This document shows, one piece after another, positions 8,040 through 15,904 of a stretch of DNA of 33,499 nt. The stretch comes from JBCCHY01 sp039028495 (GTDB lineage Bacteria > Patescibacteriota > Saccharimonadia > Saccharimonadales > VXPC01). The stretch covers positions 1-33,499 of the forward strand of contig JBCCHY010000009.1 in NCBI GenBank assembly GCA_039028495.1. The letters run 5' to 3'. The position numbers and the translations under genes were made by a program. Numbering within the stretch: position 1 is the first letter of the stretch; every line of letters starts with the position of its first letter. Below the pieces are notes generated by a model, which did not search any database, was not told the DNA's origin, and worked only from the letters and a program-made list of their open reading frames with translations.

Positions 8040-8999
8040 TTACCTCGGTGGAGCTGGCCTAGACCCCGACCCACTTGGCGGCGTGGCTTCTGAAGCCGTA
8101 CCCATTAAGCACCTAGATACATACGGAAAATCATCCGTTATGATGTAGCCGTACGAACCATCTATGGTTACGCCGTTACACTCATCTAGCTGACCCGAGC
8201 CTTCTACATATTCCCAGTCGTCTGTAAGAGAGCCGTCACGTATCTGGCCAAATTCTACGACTCTTTCGCCTGCTGGTGGAACCTCATAGCTGCACCCTAC
8301 AGTCCTATCTCCATCTTTTATCTGATAGCTTGGCTTGTACGCTCCACTACGTGAGTAGTACATGAGATATCCATCTGCAGCAAAACCAACATGGACAAGA
8401 TCCTGAGAAGCATCTACCCCTGTAGTAAATGCGGGAGATATGCCGTGGTAATGGTACTCCCCTGTTGGCTGCACATGTGCGTTGTTAAAATCTAGACCGA
8501 GGTCTGTTATATCCTGAATCGCCTCTATAGCTAATACGTCACCGCTTTCGCATGTTGCGCGTTCAGCTGTTGCTGGCTCGAACTTTACCCCGTTTATAGC
8601 CACACCAGGTGTACGGACATTGACTGGGTTACCAGTAAATGTGGGAGAAAGTGGATACTCATACGTAGTAGATTGAGCCGATATCTCATTTGGGTTGCCG
8701 CTATTTGGGAACTCGCCTGTATCGTGGTTCGGTAGTGCGTTAGCCACAATGGTACGCAGACCCATTGACTCGTTTATCGTCACACTAACCTGCGTACCGT
8801 ATTCGCTATCTACTATTTCATAGTCGCTTGAATACATTGTTGGCGCTATAGGCTCTTCTGGCTCATTTGCCCCAGCAGATTGTTGCGCTTGGTTATTAGT
8901 TGTATCAACTACCGACGTATCTTCTGAGCCGGTAAAGTAATACACGGCTAGCGCCCCAACGACTACACTCAGTAGTACCAATACTGTTTTTTTAATCAC
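8040..8999 (-). CDS. Membrane-anchored YHYH-domain protein
   Basis: 319 residues. Starts with GTG at 8999, overlapping the upstream gene by 8 bases. The N-terminal helix (3-22) is a signal anchor, followed by a Gln/Asn/Glu/Pro-rich spacer. The YHYH family motif is at 182-185 in the context 'PTGEYHYHG', preceded by 'NGVKFEPA' and followed by a 'HVGFAADGYLMYY' block that matches the family layout. The two His and two Tyr suggest metal or cofactor binding, but the family has no firmly known activity. Two Cys near the C-terminus could form a disulfide outside the cell. It is likely co-expressed with the Spondin_N protein. Confidence 0.85.
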   Translation of the reverse strand: MIKKTVLVLLSVVVGALAVYYFTGSEDTSVVDTTNNQAQQSAGANEPEEPIAPTMYSSDYEIVDSEYGTQVSVTINESMGLRTIVANALPNHDTGEFPNSGNPNEISAQSTTYEYPLSPTFTGNPVNVRTPGVAINGVKFEPATAERATCESGDVLAIEAIQDITDLGLDFNNAHVQPTGEYHYHGISPAFTTGVDASQDLVHVGFAADGYLMYYSRSGAYKPSYQIKDGDRTVGCSYEVPPAGERVVEFGQIRDGSLTDDWEYVEGSGQLDECNGVTIDGSYGYIITDDFPYVSRCLMGTASEATPPSGSGSRPAPPR

Positions 9000-9258
9000 T
9001 CTTATTCCCCCATGTCCAGCTCGGCTTAGGACCTTTTTTGTAACAAACTACGGTTAGCAAAGCACTGCAAAAAAATACCCACGCCAGTAGCACTGCGCCT
9101 CTAGGCCAAAATGGATCACCATCATTAACAAAGTATATGGAGCCTCCAGCAATGAGCCCCAGGTAAAGGACTAGTACAGCCCAGCCCTGCCAAGTAACTG
9201 GCAGCCCCCATCCCCAGCCGTAACACTTTTTGCTAAACCAGTATTTTTCCTTACTCAT
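8992..9258 (-). CDS. Small two-helix membrane protein, first gene of the YHYH/Spondin operon
   Basis: I choose the ATG at 9258 (MSKEKYWFSKKCYGWGWG..., 88 residues) over an upstream in-frame start, because a near-perfect extended -10 (TGCTATAAT) lies just before it. Two membrane helices are visible (about 22-40 and 50-72) between a Trp/Gly-rich N-terminus (YGWGWGLPVTWQGW) and a Lys/Trp tail (KKGPKPSWTWGNK). Short proteins with this 'GWGW...TWQGW' pattern are familiar from CPR genomes, function unknown. It overlaps the YHYH gene by 8 bases and opens the operon. Confidence 0.75.
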   Translation of the reverse strand: MSKEKYWFSKKCYGWGWGLPVTWQGWAVLVLYLGLIAGGSIYFVNDGDPFWPRGAVLLAWVFFCSALLTVVCYKKGPKPSWTWGNKSD

Positions 9259-9268
9259 ACTTACTGAA

Positions 9269-9277
9269 ATTATAGCA
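9269..9277 (-). promoter_or_regulatory. Extended -10 promoter of the YHYH/Spondin/galU operon
   Basis: TGCTATAAT with the consensus TATAAT at 9269-9274, 10 bases before the ATG at 9258. The 5' leader would be about 3 bases, without a ribosome site. Confidence 0.6.
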
Positions 9278-9295
9278 AAGCCGCTCGACTCACTG

Positions 9296-9301
9296 TATGC
9301 T
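9296..9301 (+). promoter_or_regulatory. -10 box of ychF, probably leaderless
   Basis: TATGCT, 7 bases before the ATG at 9309. It is divergent from the promoter at 9269-9277 in a 50-base shared spacer. No clear -35. Confidence 0.4.
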
Positions 9302-9308
9302 AACACCT

Positions 9309-10391
9309 ATGAGTTTAAGTATCGGAATAGTTGGTCTACCCAATGTTGGCAAAAGCACGCTTTTCAATGCACTCACGAAGAACAATGTGCTTGCCGCTAA
9401 CTATCCTTTTGCCACTATAGAGCCCAATACAGGCATAGTTCCCCTGCCTGATCCTAGAGTAGAAAAACTAGGTGAAATATTCCACTCCGAAAAGGTCATA
9501 CCAGCCACAGTTACATTTGTTGATATCGCCGGTATAGTTGAAGGAGCAAGCAAGGGCGAAGGTATGGGCAACGCCTTTCTCTCTCACATACGAGAAGTTG
9601 ATGCCATCGCGCAAGTCGTTAGAGCATTCGAGGACGACGATATACAGCATGTTAGTGATTCGGTTCACCCTGAAAGAGATATAGCAGTAATCAACACAGA
9701 ACTAATCCTGGCTGACCTTCAAACGATTGAGTCACATATACCGAAGCTCTCGCGAGAAGCAAAGGGTGACAAAGAAGCTGCCGCGACACTAGAGCTGTTA
9801 GAAAAAGCCCGTGAGGACTTAGAGTCTGAAAAACTATTAGGCGACTCGGACCATGCAGACGAATATATAGAGAAGCTGAGATACCTGAACTTCATGACGC
9901 TCAAACCCTTTATATATGTGTTTAACCTTAAGGAGGACGAGCTACAGGACGAGGGCAAACGAAACGAACTGACCAAACTAACCCCAAATGGTAGATGTGT
10001 ATTCGTAAGCGCCAAGATAGAGTTCGAGCTAAGCACAATGGATGCTAACGACGCAGCTATGTTCCTAGGCGAGTACGGCCTGGAGGAGTCAGGCCTCGAG
10101 AGATTGAGCAGTGTCGGCTTTGAGACGCTGGGTTTGCAGACATATCTAACAGCAGGCCCCAAAGAGTCCAAAGCCTGGACAATAAAAAAGGGTTGGACAG
10201 CACCACAAGCTGCCGGTGTCATACATACAGATTTTGAGCGTGGATTTATAGCAGCAGATATAGTGAGCTTTGAAGATATGGTTGCATGCAGATCCTTGTC
10301 AGGTGCCAAAACAGCCGGCAAATGCCGTACTGAGGGCAAAGACTACGCAATGCAAGATGGGGATGTCGTAGAGTTCAAATTCAATGTGTAG
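9309..10391 (+). CDS. ychF: Redox/ribosome-associated ATPase YchF (Obg family)
   Basis: 360 residues from the ATG at 9309 (MSLSIGIVGLPNVGKST...); an in-frame ATG 12 bases upstream is less like the family start. The P-loop GLPNVGKST is at residues 9-17, switch region 'VDIAGIVEGASKGEGMGNAFL' follows, and the C-terminal TGS-type domain ends in the family sequence around 'EGKDYAMQDGDVVEFKFNV'. YchF is an OBG-family protein that prefers ATP over GTP and associates with ribosomes. It is divergent from the small membrane-protein operon and convergent with the serine hydrolases. Confidence 0.95.
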   Translation: MSLSIGIVGLPNVGKSTLFNALTKNNVLAANYPFATIEPNTGIVPLPDPRVEKLGEIFHSEKVIPATVTFVDIAGIVEGASKGEGMGNAFLSHIREVDAIAQVVRAFEDDDIQHVSDSVHPERDIAVINTELILADLQTIESHIPKLSREAKGDKEAAATLELLEKAREDLESEKLLGDSDHADEYIEKLRYLNFMTLKPFIYVFNLKEDELQDEGKRNELTKLTPNGRCVFVSAKIEFELSTMDANDAAMFLGEYGLEESGLERLSSVGFETLGLQTYLTAGPKESKAWTIKKGWTAPQAAGVIHTDFERGFIAADIVSFEDMVACRSLSGAKTAGKCRTEGKDYAMQDGDVVEFKFNV

Positions 10392-10436
10392 ATAGTCCGG
10401 TCTACGATGCCTCCCACTGCGAGAATGAGTAGGTGG

Positions 10437-11252
10437 CTAGCGCGTAAACTCCAAAGACTTCCGAAGCGCTTCGCCCAGGCTCCGTACACCAGAAGAGCCT
10501 GCATCTCTTGATAGCACGACAATGCTTACTCGTCCGCCCTGTAGGCCATCTATAAACCCTACATCATGCCAATCATCTGGAGAGAATCCAACCTTATCAA
10601 GCACCTCATAGCTGGAAAAAGCAGCCCTTAAGCCCTTGTCATACACCTGGCGTCGCATCGACTCCTCTAGGTCTGATATCCCTCGGTCACTTATCACGCT
10701 AAGTAGCGCATCAACACCACTAGCTGTTATCGTAAACCCATTGATATCGATGCCAAGAATTCCAAGCTGCTCCAGCCTGTCCTGTGCGTCAGATCGATCG
10801 TATCTAGCCAGCAGCGCCTCTCCGCAGGGGCTGTCTGACTCTCGCACCATAAGATCGAGACACTCTCCTAGACTCTGGGTGCCAACTAGCAGATCCGCAT
10901 CATCAAGAGCTCCATTATCAATGTCTATATATCCGAGCATGGCTATGTAGAGTTTATAGATGCTAGCTGAGAAGAATTCCTCATCCGAATTATATTGCCC
11001 AAGCACTTGATTGCTGCTAACATCTCGAACAATCACAGCATAGTCGCCACTGTTTCCTGCTATCCATTTATCAATAGCGGCTTGGATAGATACATGGTCA
11101 TAGGTAGAGACTTTCTCTGGCTTGGTATTCTGCTCGGTCTGCTGGCTTATGTCTAGAACCCCCTTTTTGTCTACACCCCTACTGACGAGTGAGAGGCTGA
11201 TCACTGCTAGCGTAATGAGCATTGGGATTACAATGTACAGCAGTCTTTTCAT
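10437..11252 (-). CDS. Class A beta-lactamase-fold serine hydrolase (short paralogue)
   Basis: 271 residues. One N-terminal helix (about 3-24) anchors or exports the protein. The catalytic SxxK is S97-I-Y-K100, an SDN-like motif is SDS at 139-141, and the KTG motif appears as KVG in 'LDKVGF'. I see no ExxLN omega-loop motif with the deacylating Glu166 of true class A beta-lactamases. A D-Ala peptidase/transpeptidase-like or substrate-binding role in the wall is therefore more likely than antibiotic hydrolysis. It follows its longer paralogue by 3 bases, and the two are probably co-transcribed. Confidence 0.75.
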   Translation of the reverse strand: MKRLLYIVIPMLITLAVISLSLVSRGVDKKGVLDISQQTEQNTKPEKVSTYDHVSIQAAIDKWIAGNSGDYAVIVRDVSSNQVLGQYNSDEEFFSASIYKLYIAMLGYIDIDNGALDDADLLVGTQSLGECLDLMVRESDSPCGEALLARYDRSDAQDRLEQLGILGIDINGFTITASGVDALLSVISDRGISDLEESMRRQVYDKGLRAAFSSYEVLDKVGFSPDDWHDVGFIDGLQGGRVSIVVLSRDAGSSGVRSLGEALRKSLEFTR

Positions 11253-11255
11253 TTG

Positions 11256-12959
11256 CTATATATCTTCCATGAAATTGTGGATCTTGCGAGCTGCGTTTGC
11301 TAAATCTGACTTACTCTGACCATAGCGCGTCATAATCGTAACCGCATAGTCTCCGTTGCTACCATAAACAATCCCCGTGTCATGGTTGTATCCATTCACA
11401 AACCCACCTTTGTCGGCAACCTGCGCTGGAGCCACTCCAGCGGGAATTGCCTTTCTGTGTATCTGCCTCTTCATGAGCGCGATTAGCTGATCTGTGTGCT
11501 CCGCATTCATGAGTCTTCCGTCATACAACATTTGTAGCGACCTCGTTAAATCACTGGCTGTAGTCTTTGCCGCGTAGCTCCAGAACGGAACCTCAGACAA
11601 ACCCAGGCTACGAACGTAGCTGTTGATGTTGCCACCACCAAAAAAATCCTTGAGCTCAACCGCGCACGAGTTACTAGACCTCTCGATCATTAGACTGTAA
11701 CAATGGTCTATCTGCCTGCCGCTCGGTAGTTTGTCTGACCAGGATCTTTTGCCCTCCTCTATTTGATTGACAACGTAATAGGCAACGTACATCTTGTAAG
11801 TGCTCGCGGCTGTCATTACTTCGTTCTGGTTATAGCCAGCCCTAAAACTGGGGCTATCTAGGTCGATAACGCTAACCGCATAGACAGAGCCAAACGTATC
11901 GCGCAGAAATGTACTCAGCCCAGCATCGCTATCTGAGTAGGTCCGCCTATACGTAACACCCGGCTTCACATCCACATATTGCAGCTCTATCGGCTCGGTT
12001 GCCGCGTCTGCAGCAAACAGAGATTCTTTAAGTTGCTCGGCTGCGAGTGAGCGGTCGATGGTCTGTCCCGATACACCGTTGACCCTAGTTACCTCACGAT
12101 CATCGAGCAAAGTTACGACTGAGTCCGTGGCGGGTTCACGCAAGCTGCTTGTGAGCCCCCCTAGATAGTCATTGAGTTGGTCTTCGAGGAGTACCAGCTC
12201 CGGCTCTGAGCTCCCTAAATCTACATCAAACCATGTTGCCATTTCTTCTGCCGGGATTGTGATCGAGTTACCCTCCTGGCCAACGAGCTGTGGCGCTTCT
12301 TTGATAATCAGATTTGCCTCCTCAGCTAGCTCAAGCGCCCTCTCAGTGGTGAAATCATCCCTATAGGTTACCGATACCAGTTCAATTTCGATCCGATTCA
12401 CGAACTCTTGACCTAGCACGGCTGAGACCGAGGCCTCTACGTCGAGCCGCTCACCCGGTATGTCTGGCTGAACCCCTACCGCTGCCCCCTCAGGCAGGAT
12501 GCCTGCAGGCTCGGCTAATACTTCTGAATAGGGTGCGATCTCTTCAATAAACTCACGAGTCCTTGTCTCGTCGTATGAATACTCGATTGGTAGATCCGAG
12601 CCAAAGTACCTACCTACTGCACTAAAAGGCATTAGCTTCTCACGAGTAGTATAGTTTGCGTTCTCTCTGAGTCTTGTCCTGTCTATCTGTATGCCCAGAT
12701 CCGCTAGACTGCGGATATAGACCTCTTCACCAGCACGCAGATACATGTAGCTGCTATTCTCAATAGAACCAAGTGTTTCATCAAACTCTGATTCTGACAT
12801 AGCGACAATGTTTATGTCTGCCAGACGAGCGTTAGAGCTTGTTCTGTTTGAAGGCAGCGTTAGCTGGATCGCCACGTCAGCGGCCAAAAAAATAAATATC
12901 GCCAGCAGTACCCGCAACCAACGAACTCTCTTTATGTGTGGCAGCGCGAGATGAATCAT
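11256..12959 (-). CDS. Membrane-anchored PG_binding_4-like/serine hydrolase fusion
   Basis: 567 residues. A membrane helix at about 14-34 is followed by a long region (50-335) with repeats resembling the PG_binding_4 domains of VanW/YkuD-type wall proteins (for example 'IPAEEMATWFDVD' and 'LAAEQLKESLF'). The C-terminal class-A-beta-lactamase fold has SxxK at S386-T-Y-K389, SSN at 428-430 in place of SDN, and KGG in 'ADKGGF' in place of KTG. As in its downstream paralogue, no clear Glu166-type motif is visible. The ATG at 12959 is 7 bases after a -10 box. It is a likely cell-wall peptidase or transpeptidase acting outside the membrane. Confidence 0.8.
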   Translation of the reverse strand: MIHLALPHIKRVRWLRVLLAIFIFLAADVAIQLTLPSNRTSSNARLADINIVAMSESEFDETLGSIENSSYMYLRAGEEVYIRSLADLGIQIDRTRLRENANYTTREKLMPFSAVGRYFGSDLPIEYSYDETRTREFIEEIAPYSEVLAEPAGILPEGAAVGVQPDIPGERLDVEASVSAVLGQEFVNRIEIELVSVTYRDDFTTERALELAEEANLIIKEAPQLVGQEGNSITIPAEEMATWFDVDLGSSEPELVLLEDQLNDYLGGLTSSLREPATDSVVTLLDDREVTRVNGVSGQTIDRSLAAEQLKESLFAADAATEPIELQYVDVKPGVTYRRTYSDSDAGLSTFLRDTFGSVYAVSVIDLDSPSFRAGYNQNEVMTAASTYKMYVAYYVVNQIEEGKRSWSDKLPSGRQIDHCYSLMIERSSNSCAVELKDFFGGGNINSYVRSLGLSEVPFWSYAAKTTASDLTRSLQMLYDGRLMNAEHTDQLIALMKRQIHRKAIPAGVAPAQVADKGGFVNGYNHDTGIVYGSNGDYAVTIMTRYGQSKSDLANAARKIHNFMEDI

Positions 12960-12966
12960 AACTACT

Positions 12967-12995
12967 ATTCTAAACTGTTATGCTTTTGGTGAAAA
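12967..12995 (-). promoter_or_regulatory. Promoter of the serine-hydrolase pair, probably leaderless
   Basis: -35 TTTTCA (12990-12995), 17-base spacer, -10 TAGAAT (12967-12972), then 7 bases to the ATG at 12959. Confidence 0.5.
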
Positions 12996-13001
12996 GATAT
13001 G

Positions 13002-13724
13002 CTAGATAGCTCTTCTTAAGAGATAGAACCGCTCGACGTTACCTTTCGCACCAGAAACACCTGAGTCTTGGTTCGTTATAACTACCCAGCCATTTGATCG
13101 GAACCAGGTCTCCAGTCTATCGAGAATGGCTTTTCGGTCTCGACTATTTTTTACAACTCCGTTGATTAGGCTGTATCCTTCTGACTCAAACTGTGGCTTA
13201 GCCATCATGGCGAGTAGTGTATCTTTGCTGCAATGCTTTTCAAGTGCTGGCATGATTTTGCTCAGACTTATAAATGACAGGTCGGCCACGACTATATCCG
13301 GCTTCGATAGATCACTTGGCCACGAGAAATCTCTGATATCTGTTTTTTCGAATAGCGCGACCTTATCACTGCCCCTTAGAGATGGGTGAAGCTGATTAGT
13401 CCCGACATCAACTGCGACTACTCTCGCTGCTCCTGAGCGTAGCGCATAGTCTGTGAATCCACCAGTGCTACTGCCAACATCCAGCACAACTTTGCCTTTA
13501 AAATCTATCTTAAAGTTCTGGTTAACTGAAGCTAGCTTGCTACCTGCTCTGGATACATAAATGTCCTTTTCTAGCAGCTGCACACGGGGCTTGCCGTTTA
13601 TACGAGCTGACGGCTTAGTGATGATCCTTGTGCCAACACGCACCTTGGCTCTTTTGATAAGATCCTGGGCCTTGCTGCGCGTATCAACCTTGCCTATTGA
13701 TACGAGGTACTCATCAAGACGCAC
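13002..13724 (-). CDS. tlyA: TlyA family rRNA 2'-O-methyltransferase/hemolysin-like protein
   Basis: 240 residues. An S4 RNA-binding domain at 1-60 (MRLDEYLVSIGKVDTRSKAQ) precedes an FtsJ-type methyltransferase domain: 'VSRAGSKL', the SAM loop 'VLDVGSSTGGFTDYAL', 'VVADLSFISL', the 'MMAKPQFE' strand with catalytic Lys, and the final 'GNVERFYLL' with the family Glu. TlyA proteins 2'-O-methylate cytidines in 16S and/or 23S rRNA. The GTG start overlaps the efp stop by one base (TAGTG), so the gene is coupled at the end of the rpsF-ssb-rpsR-efp cluster. Confidence 0.92.
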   Translation of the reverse strand: MRLDEYLVSIGKVDTRSKAQDLIKRAKVRVGTRIITKPSARINGKPRVQLLEKDIYVSRAGSKLASVNQNFKIDFKGKVVLDVGSSTGGFTDYALRSGAARVVAVDVGTNQLHPSLRGSDKVALFEKTDIRDFSWPSDLSKPDIVVADLSFISLSKIMPALEKHCSKDTLLAMMAKPQFESEGYSLINGVVKNSRDRKAILDRLETWFRSNGWVVITNQDSGVSGAKGNVERFYLLRRAI

Positions 13725-14290
13725 TAGTCTTTCTTTCGTTCGCGGTATTCGCCCGACTCTGTATCGACTGATACAATATCGCCGTTTTTGATGAATATCG
13801 GCACTTTTACTGTTAGGCCAGTTGTCATGCGCGCATCTTTTAGGATACTTGTGCTGGTGTCGCCTTTGACCGCTGGCTCCGTGTATTCAACTTCTAGCCA
13901 GACGTTCTTCGGCATTTCAATAGATATTGGCGAACCCTCAAAAGTCACAATGGACAGTTTCTGTTCTTCGACTAGATAGCCAGCAAACTCACCAACTAGA
14001 TTCGTATTGAGCTCATACTGCTCATAGGATTCTGGGTCCATGAAGAAAAATGTTGTTCCATCAGAGTACAAAAACTGCACACTGAATTTCTGCACATCTG
14101 CTTCGCCTAGGTTTTCCGAACCTCTGAAGGTTTTTTCCGTGACTTTACCGTCACGCAGATTCTTAGCCTTTACAGTCACAACACTGCTGCCTCGGCCCAT
14201 GACCTTTTGCTTATAGTCAGTACTAACATATGGCTGACCGTCGAGCGTAAAGACTGCACCTTTTTTTAAATCCTGTGGACTAAGCGCCAT
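13724..14290 (-). CDS. efp: Translation elongation factor P
   Basis: 188 residues, the usual EF-P length, with three beta-barrel domains: N-terminal KOW-like (1-65), central OB (66-127) and C-terminal OB ending 'GDIVSVDTESGEYRERKKD'. EF-P relieves ribosomes stalled at polyproline. The tip loop reads KVMGRGSSVV, so the residue normally modified as Lys34 in E. coli is Arg33, flanked by Gly. No EarP, EpmA/B or YmfI-type gene is seen in this window, so any modification is unknown. The start overlaps the previous stop as TAATG and has an AGGAG site just upstream. Confidence 0.95.
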   Translation of the reverse strand: MALSPQDLKKGAVFTLDGQPYVSTDYKQKVMGRGSSVVTVKAKNLRDGKVTEKTFRGSENLGEADVQKFSVQFLYSDGTTFFFMDPESYEQYELNTNLVGEFAGYLVEEQKLSIVTFEGSPISIEMPKNVWLEVEYTEPAVKGDTSTSILKDARMTTGLTVKVPIFIKNGDIVSVDTESGEYRERKKD

Positions 14291-14787
14291 TACTGTTCTC
14301 CTTGTAGTCTGTTTTGTATTTTATCAAGAATATCGGGGATTTCTTCACTCATGTATTCGCCCAATCTAGTCATTTTACGAGACAACTCTGAAGCTTCAAC
14401 CTGTCCTTTAACTGTAAAGGCTCTGATCTTTGGGTCTCTAGCTACAGACCCATCTACACGCAGTACGTCAAGTACGACCTCTCCGGCATCATCTGTCATA
14501 TACTCTGTGCCGTTCGCTAGATTCATGCTGATTATGCAAAGAAGGCTCGGAAACTGGGCACCATGTCTGAGCTTGAACTCATGCTCTACCAGGCCATCAA
14601 GCCTTGCTCCAAGCCCTGCTATATATGGCAGACCAGTATCCCTCTGTGAGTGGATCGCTAGTCTAAACCGCTTGGCTACTAAGTCTCTGAGCGATATCAG
14701 AACTTGCTCGTTAAGTTGAGCATCTCTGTGCGGCAGCCTATACATTGAACTTACTTCATATGTAGGCGTTACGCGCTCATTAGCCAT
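14290..14787 (-). CDS. Conserved-looking protein of unknown function between rpsR and efp
   Basis: 165 residues, soluble, mixed alpha/beta, no signal peptide, no Cys pair. It begins within the end of rpsR (8-base overlap) and ends on the efp start (TAATG), so it is translationally coupled on both sides and likely works with, or at the same time as, the translation genes. Its middle contains 'FPSLLCIISMNLANGTEYM' and the C-terminus a helical 'MSEEIPDILDKIQNRLQ'. I do not recognise the family. Confidence 0.75.
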   Translation of the reverse strand: MANERVTPTYEVSSMYRLPHRDAQLNEQVLISLRDLVAKRFRLAIHSQRDTGLPYIAGLGARLDGLVEHEFKLRHGAQFPSLLCIISMNLANGTEYMTDDAGEVVLDVLRVDGSVARDPKIRAFTVKGQVEASELSRKMTRLGEYMSEEIPDILDKIQNRLQGEQ

Positions 14788-14986
14788 GATTTATGAATGG
14801 CAATAGGGCTAAGTGTCTAGCACGCTTGATAGCCTTACTTAGGCGACGTTGCTGCATCTCAGTTAAACCCGTCTTGCGACGTGATTCAATTTGACCAAAC
14901 TGGTTGATGTAGCGCTGCAAGAGCTTTACATCCTTGTGATCAAAATATAGTGCACCCGCACTACTCATTTTTACTTTCTTACTCAT
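14780..14986 (-). CDS. rpsR: 30S ribosomal protein S18
   Basis: 68 residues from the ATG at 14986, which follows an AAAGGAT ribosome site; the TTG just before it is in frame but not needed. The family core is plain: 'YFDHKDVKLLQRYINQFGQI', 'RRKTGLT', and the C-terminal 'AIKRARHLALLPF'. S18 sits on the platform of the 30S subunit and pairs with S6, whose gene (rpsF) lies upstream on the same strand. The order rpsF-ssb-rpsR is the common bacterial one, here interrupted by a structured spacer and one small gene. Confidence 0.96.
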   Translation of the reverse strand: MSKKVKMSSAGALYFDHKDVKLLQRYINQFGQIESRRKTGLTEMQQRRLSKAIKRARHLALLPFINHG

Positions 14987-15008
14987 CAATTATCCTTTCT
15001 TATCTAAC

Positions 15009-15302
15009 TTAATCATCTTTTAAGTCTCCCGATCTGGTGTAGACACTGCAGCCACCGAAGACTCCACCAATCAATGTTCCTGCAACCTTTTCTGCTGCCA
15101 TCTTTGCTACCGCCCCATCGCGAACTGCCCTAGTTAGTTCGTCGGCTGTTGGTGATTCGTTCGCCCAATATATAGGAGTAGCTGTTTGGTGGTCTACTGT
15201 CCCAGCAACAACCCTAACTGCAATACCTCCTATGCAATTGCTGTCAGTTGATGGACATGTTTCGCATCGTCGTTCTGGTTGGCAAATTAATCTCGTGAAC
15301 AA
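15009..15302 (-). CDS. Small Cys-rich protein of unknown function between ssb and rpsR
   Basis: 97 residues from a TTG at 15302 with AGGA 8 bases upstream; no ATG or GTG is available. The N-terminal third has four Cys spread as C-x6-C-x2-C-x6-C (residues 7-23), which could bind a metal, and a 'CIGGIAVRV' strand. The rest is a helical, Ala-rich segment (ADELTRAVRDGAVAKMAAEK) ending in a Gly-rich 'GTLIGGVFGGC'. The gene lies 33 bases after a conserved structured spacer (15335-15446) and 22 bases before rpsR. I do not recognise the family. An alternative start at ATT after AGGAGGT (near 15230) would remove the Cys cluster. Confidence 0.55.
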   Translation of the reverse strand: MFTRLICQPERRCETCPSTDSNCIGGIAVRVVAGTVDHQTATPIYWANESPTADELTRAVRDGAVAKMAAEKVAGTLIGGVFGGCSVYTRSGDLKDD

Positions 15303-15334
15303 AATTACGTTCCTATCTCCACCTATTAACTTCT

Positions 15335-15446
15335 GTCTTCAAAACGGGAATTTACTTCTCGTTTTAAAGACTCCACTCTGGGGGCGGATCACCAGAGAAA
15401 GCCTTGCTTTCCCTGCGTCTAAGGAGGGGGCTTTACCCCATCCTTA
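15335..15446 (-). ncRNA. Structured intergenic element, copy A (after ssb)
   Basis: 112 bases in the ssb spacer. On the minus strand: hairpin P1 (15436-15446 with 15420-15430, 11 positions, one mismatch), a 9-bp hairpin P2 (15407-15415 with 15393-15401, 5-base loop CAAGG), a C-rich segment, and a long AT-rich hairpin P4 (15360-15371 with 15335-15346, 12 bp, one G-U). Related copies lie at 24024-24118 and 32388-32499. The P2 stem here is CAGGGAAAG/CTTTCTCTG, which differs from the other copies by paired changes. Whether it is a separate RNA or part of the ssb mRNA tail is unknown. Confidence 0.55.
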
Positions 15447-15457
15447 CAGGAGATTAC

Positions 15458-15904
15458 TTAAAAAGGAATCTCCGATAGATCAATCTCCCCATCCGGTACA
15501 TCAGCGATCACTACATCGTCATCGCTTGGTTTTGCCGGCTTGCTGCTACCACTATCTGACGGTGCAGATGATCCACCTCCGCCGCCAACAAAGTTGAAGT
15601 CTTCGACGACTACACTTAGCTTGCTACGCTTTTGGCCATCCTGCTCCCATGAGCGAAATTGCAAGCGTCCACTTACTAGCAGGCCACTGCCCTTGTTGAG
15701 ATATTTATCCAGTATCTCGGCGGGTTTACCCCAGGCGTCACAATCTATGTAGTCAACAGCTTCTTGCTGCTCGCCGTTTGCGTTTTTCCATGTACGGTTA
15801 ACAGCTAGGCCAAAGCTACAGACTTGCTGTCCGTTTGGTGTTGTGCGTAGTTCTGGGTCTCTGGTTAGATTACCCATCAATACCACCTTATTAAATCCCC
15901 TCAT
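15458..15904 (-). CDS. ssb: Single-stranded DNA-binding protein
   Basis: 148 residues. An OB-fold domain at 1-108 has the family start 'MRGFNKVVLMGNLTRDPELRTTPNGQQVCSFGLAVNRTW', including the usual single-strand DNA contacts. A Gly/Ser-rich linker and a short acidic tip follow (DGEIDLSEIPF), the docking site for replication and repair partners. GGAGGT lies 5 bases before the ATG. The gene sits between rpsF and rpsR as in many bacteria, and its mRNA runs into the structured element at 15335-15446. Confidence 0.96.
   Translation of the reverse strand: MRGFNKVVLMGNLTRDPELRTTPNGQQVCSFGLAVNRTWKNANGEQQEAVDYIDCDAWGKPAEILDKYLNKGSGLLVSGRLQFRSWEQDGQKRSKLSVVVEDFNFVGGGGGSSAPSDSGSSKPAKPSDDDVVIADVPDGEIDLSEIPF

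Noticed and set aside
10437..12959. Acquired beta-lactamase resistance genes
   Set aside because: No Glu166-type motif, altered KTG, fused wall-binding repeats, and no mobile element nearby.
15376..15430. Resemblance to the 3' end of 16S rRNA (GGATCACC and TCTAAGGAGG on the plus strand)
   Set aside because: The two short words are separated by an unrelated hairpin, and the wobble pattern shows the functional strand is the minus strand. No rRNA sequence lies next to it.
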